Positions 60,540 to 60,677 of a DNA stretch of 60,677 bases are shown one piece after another (positions within the stretch are counted from its first letter, which is position 1; each line of letters starts with the position of its first letter). Source of the stretch: an uncultured Lachnospiraceae bacterium (GTDB lineage: Bacteria > Bacillota > Clostridia > Lachnospirales > Lachnospiraceae); NCBI GenBank assembly GCA_947385425.1, contig CANDKY010000008.1:1-60677 (forward strand), given 5' to 3'. The position numbers and the translations under genes were made by a program. The notes beneath the pieces were generated by a model that ran no database searches, was not told where the DNA came from, and worked only from the letters and a program-made list of their open reading frames with translations.

Positions 60540-60677
60540 TGTTCCTCTTTTGCTGTCGATGCAAAAAAATCAAATGGGTGCCAGAGCCGCGCATAGGGTG
60601 TGGGAGTGAACCAATGTCATTAACTTAAGGGGATTTCTGTGTTTCCAATAGGAATCTTCTTTTTTACCCCTAACTCG
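60475..60677. other. Promoter side of small gene and repeat fragment
   Basis: Holds the right arm of the inverted repeat, with TATACT (minus strand) as a possible -10, and AATGTCATTAACTTAAG at 60613-60629, the end sequence of element B. Nothing else is recognised. Confidence 0.5.

Overview
The window is the replication-origin region of a Firmicute chromosome, most likely a gut Lachnospiraceae (Clostridia). The basis is the gene order rsmG-mnmG-mnmE-jag-yidC-yidD-rnpA-rpmH / oriC / dnaA-dnaN-yaaA-recF-gyrB-gyrA, three perfect parS sites, Gram-positive ribosome-binding sites, LplB/LplC-type sugar ABC transporters with YesM/YesN two-component systems, and abundant short palindromic repeats. The lineage is an inference; no 16S gene is present. 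Genes left of oriC (about 15.1-15.7 kb) lie on the minus strand and most genes to the right lie on the plus strand, so transcription follows bidirectional replication.

Region 1 (1-4.6 kb) has almost no genes. It holds a chain of palindromic MITE-like elements, two differently inactivated IS200/IS605 tnpA copies, two roughly 270-bp giant hairpins and three identical parS sites. Region 2 (4.6-7.4 kb) is AT-rich: a DegS/DegU-like two-component system and a divergent alpha/beta hydrolase. Region 3 (7.7-15.1 kb) is the minus-strand tRNA-modification, membrane-insertase and RNase P cluster ending with rpmH. Region 4 (15.1-24.6 kb) is oriC and the replication genes through gyrA.

Region 5 (24.7-29.2 kb) carries an AgrC/LytTR-type signalling pair, one chemoreceptor and a small HPr-like protein lacking the phosphorylatable histidine. 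Region 6 (29.3-37.4 kb) is a catabolic island: GH78 alpha-L-rhamnosidase, MATE exporter, AraC regulator, then an SDR, an RpiB-like isomerase and a KDPG aldolase fused to a VOC-like domain. This set fits unsaturated-uronate (pectin or glycosaminoglycan) catabolism. Region 7 (37.8-48.8 kb) is a probable fructan/sucrose locus (YesL-like protein, ABC permeases, binding protein, GH32) bracketed by two near-twin LacI regulators, followed by a second MATE. Region 8 (48.9-59.4 kb) holds a GH31 glycosidase, a divergent AraC regulator, a YesM/YesN pair and a second LplBC-type transporter with its lipoprotein. The last kilobase is repeats plus a tiny coiled-coil gene inside a 37-bp inverted repeat.

The most unusual signal is a set of palindromic repeat families whose ends lie exactly on stop codons. 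Five genes (a tnpA remnant, the hydrolase, rnpA, the lipoprotein-like gene at 37.8 kb and the permease ending at 57494) end on a stop codon lying inside a repeat. In one of them a sister copy shows that the C-terminus was lost.
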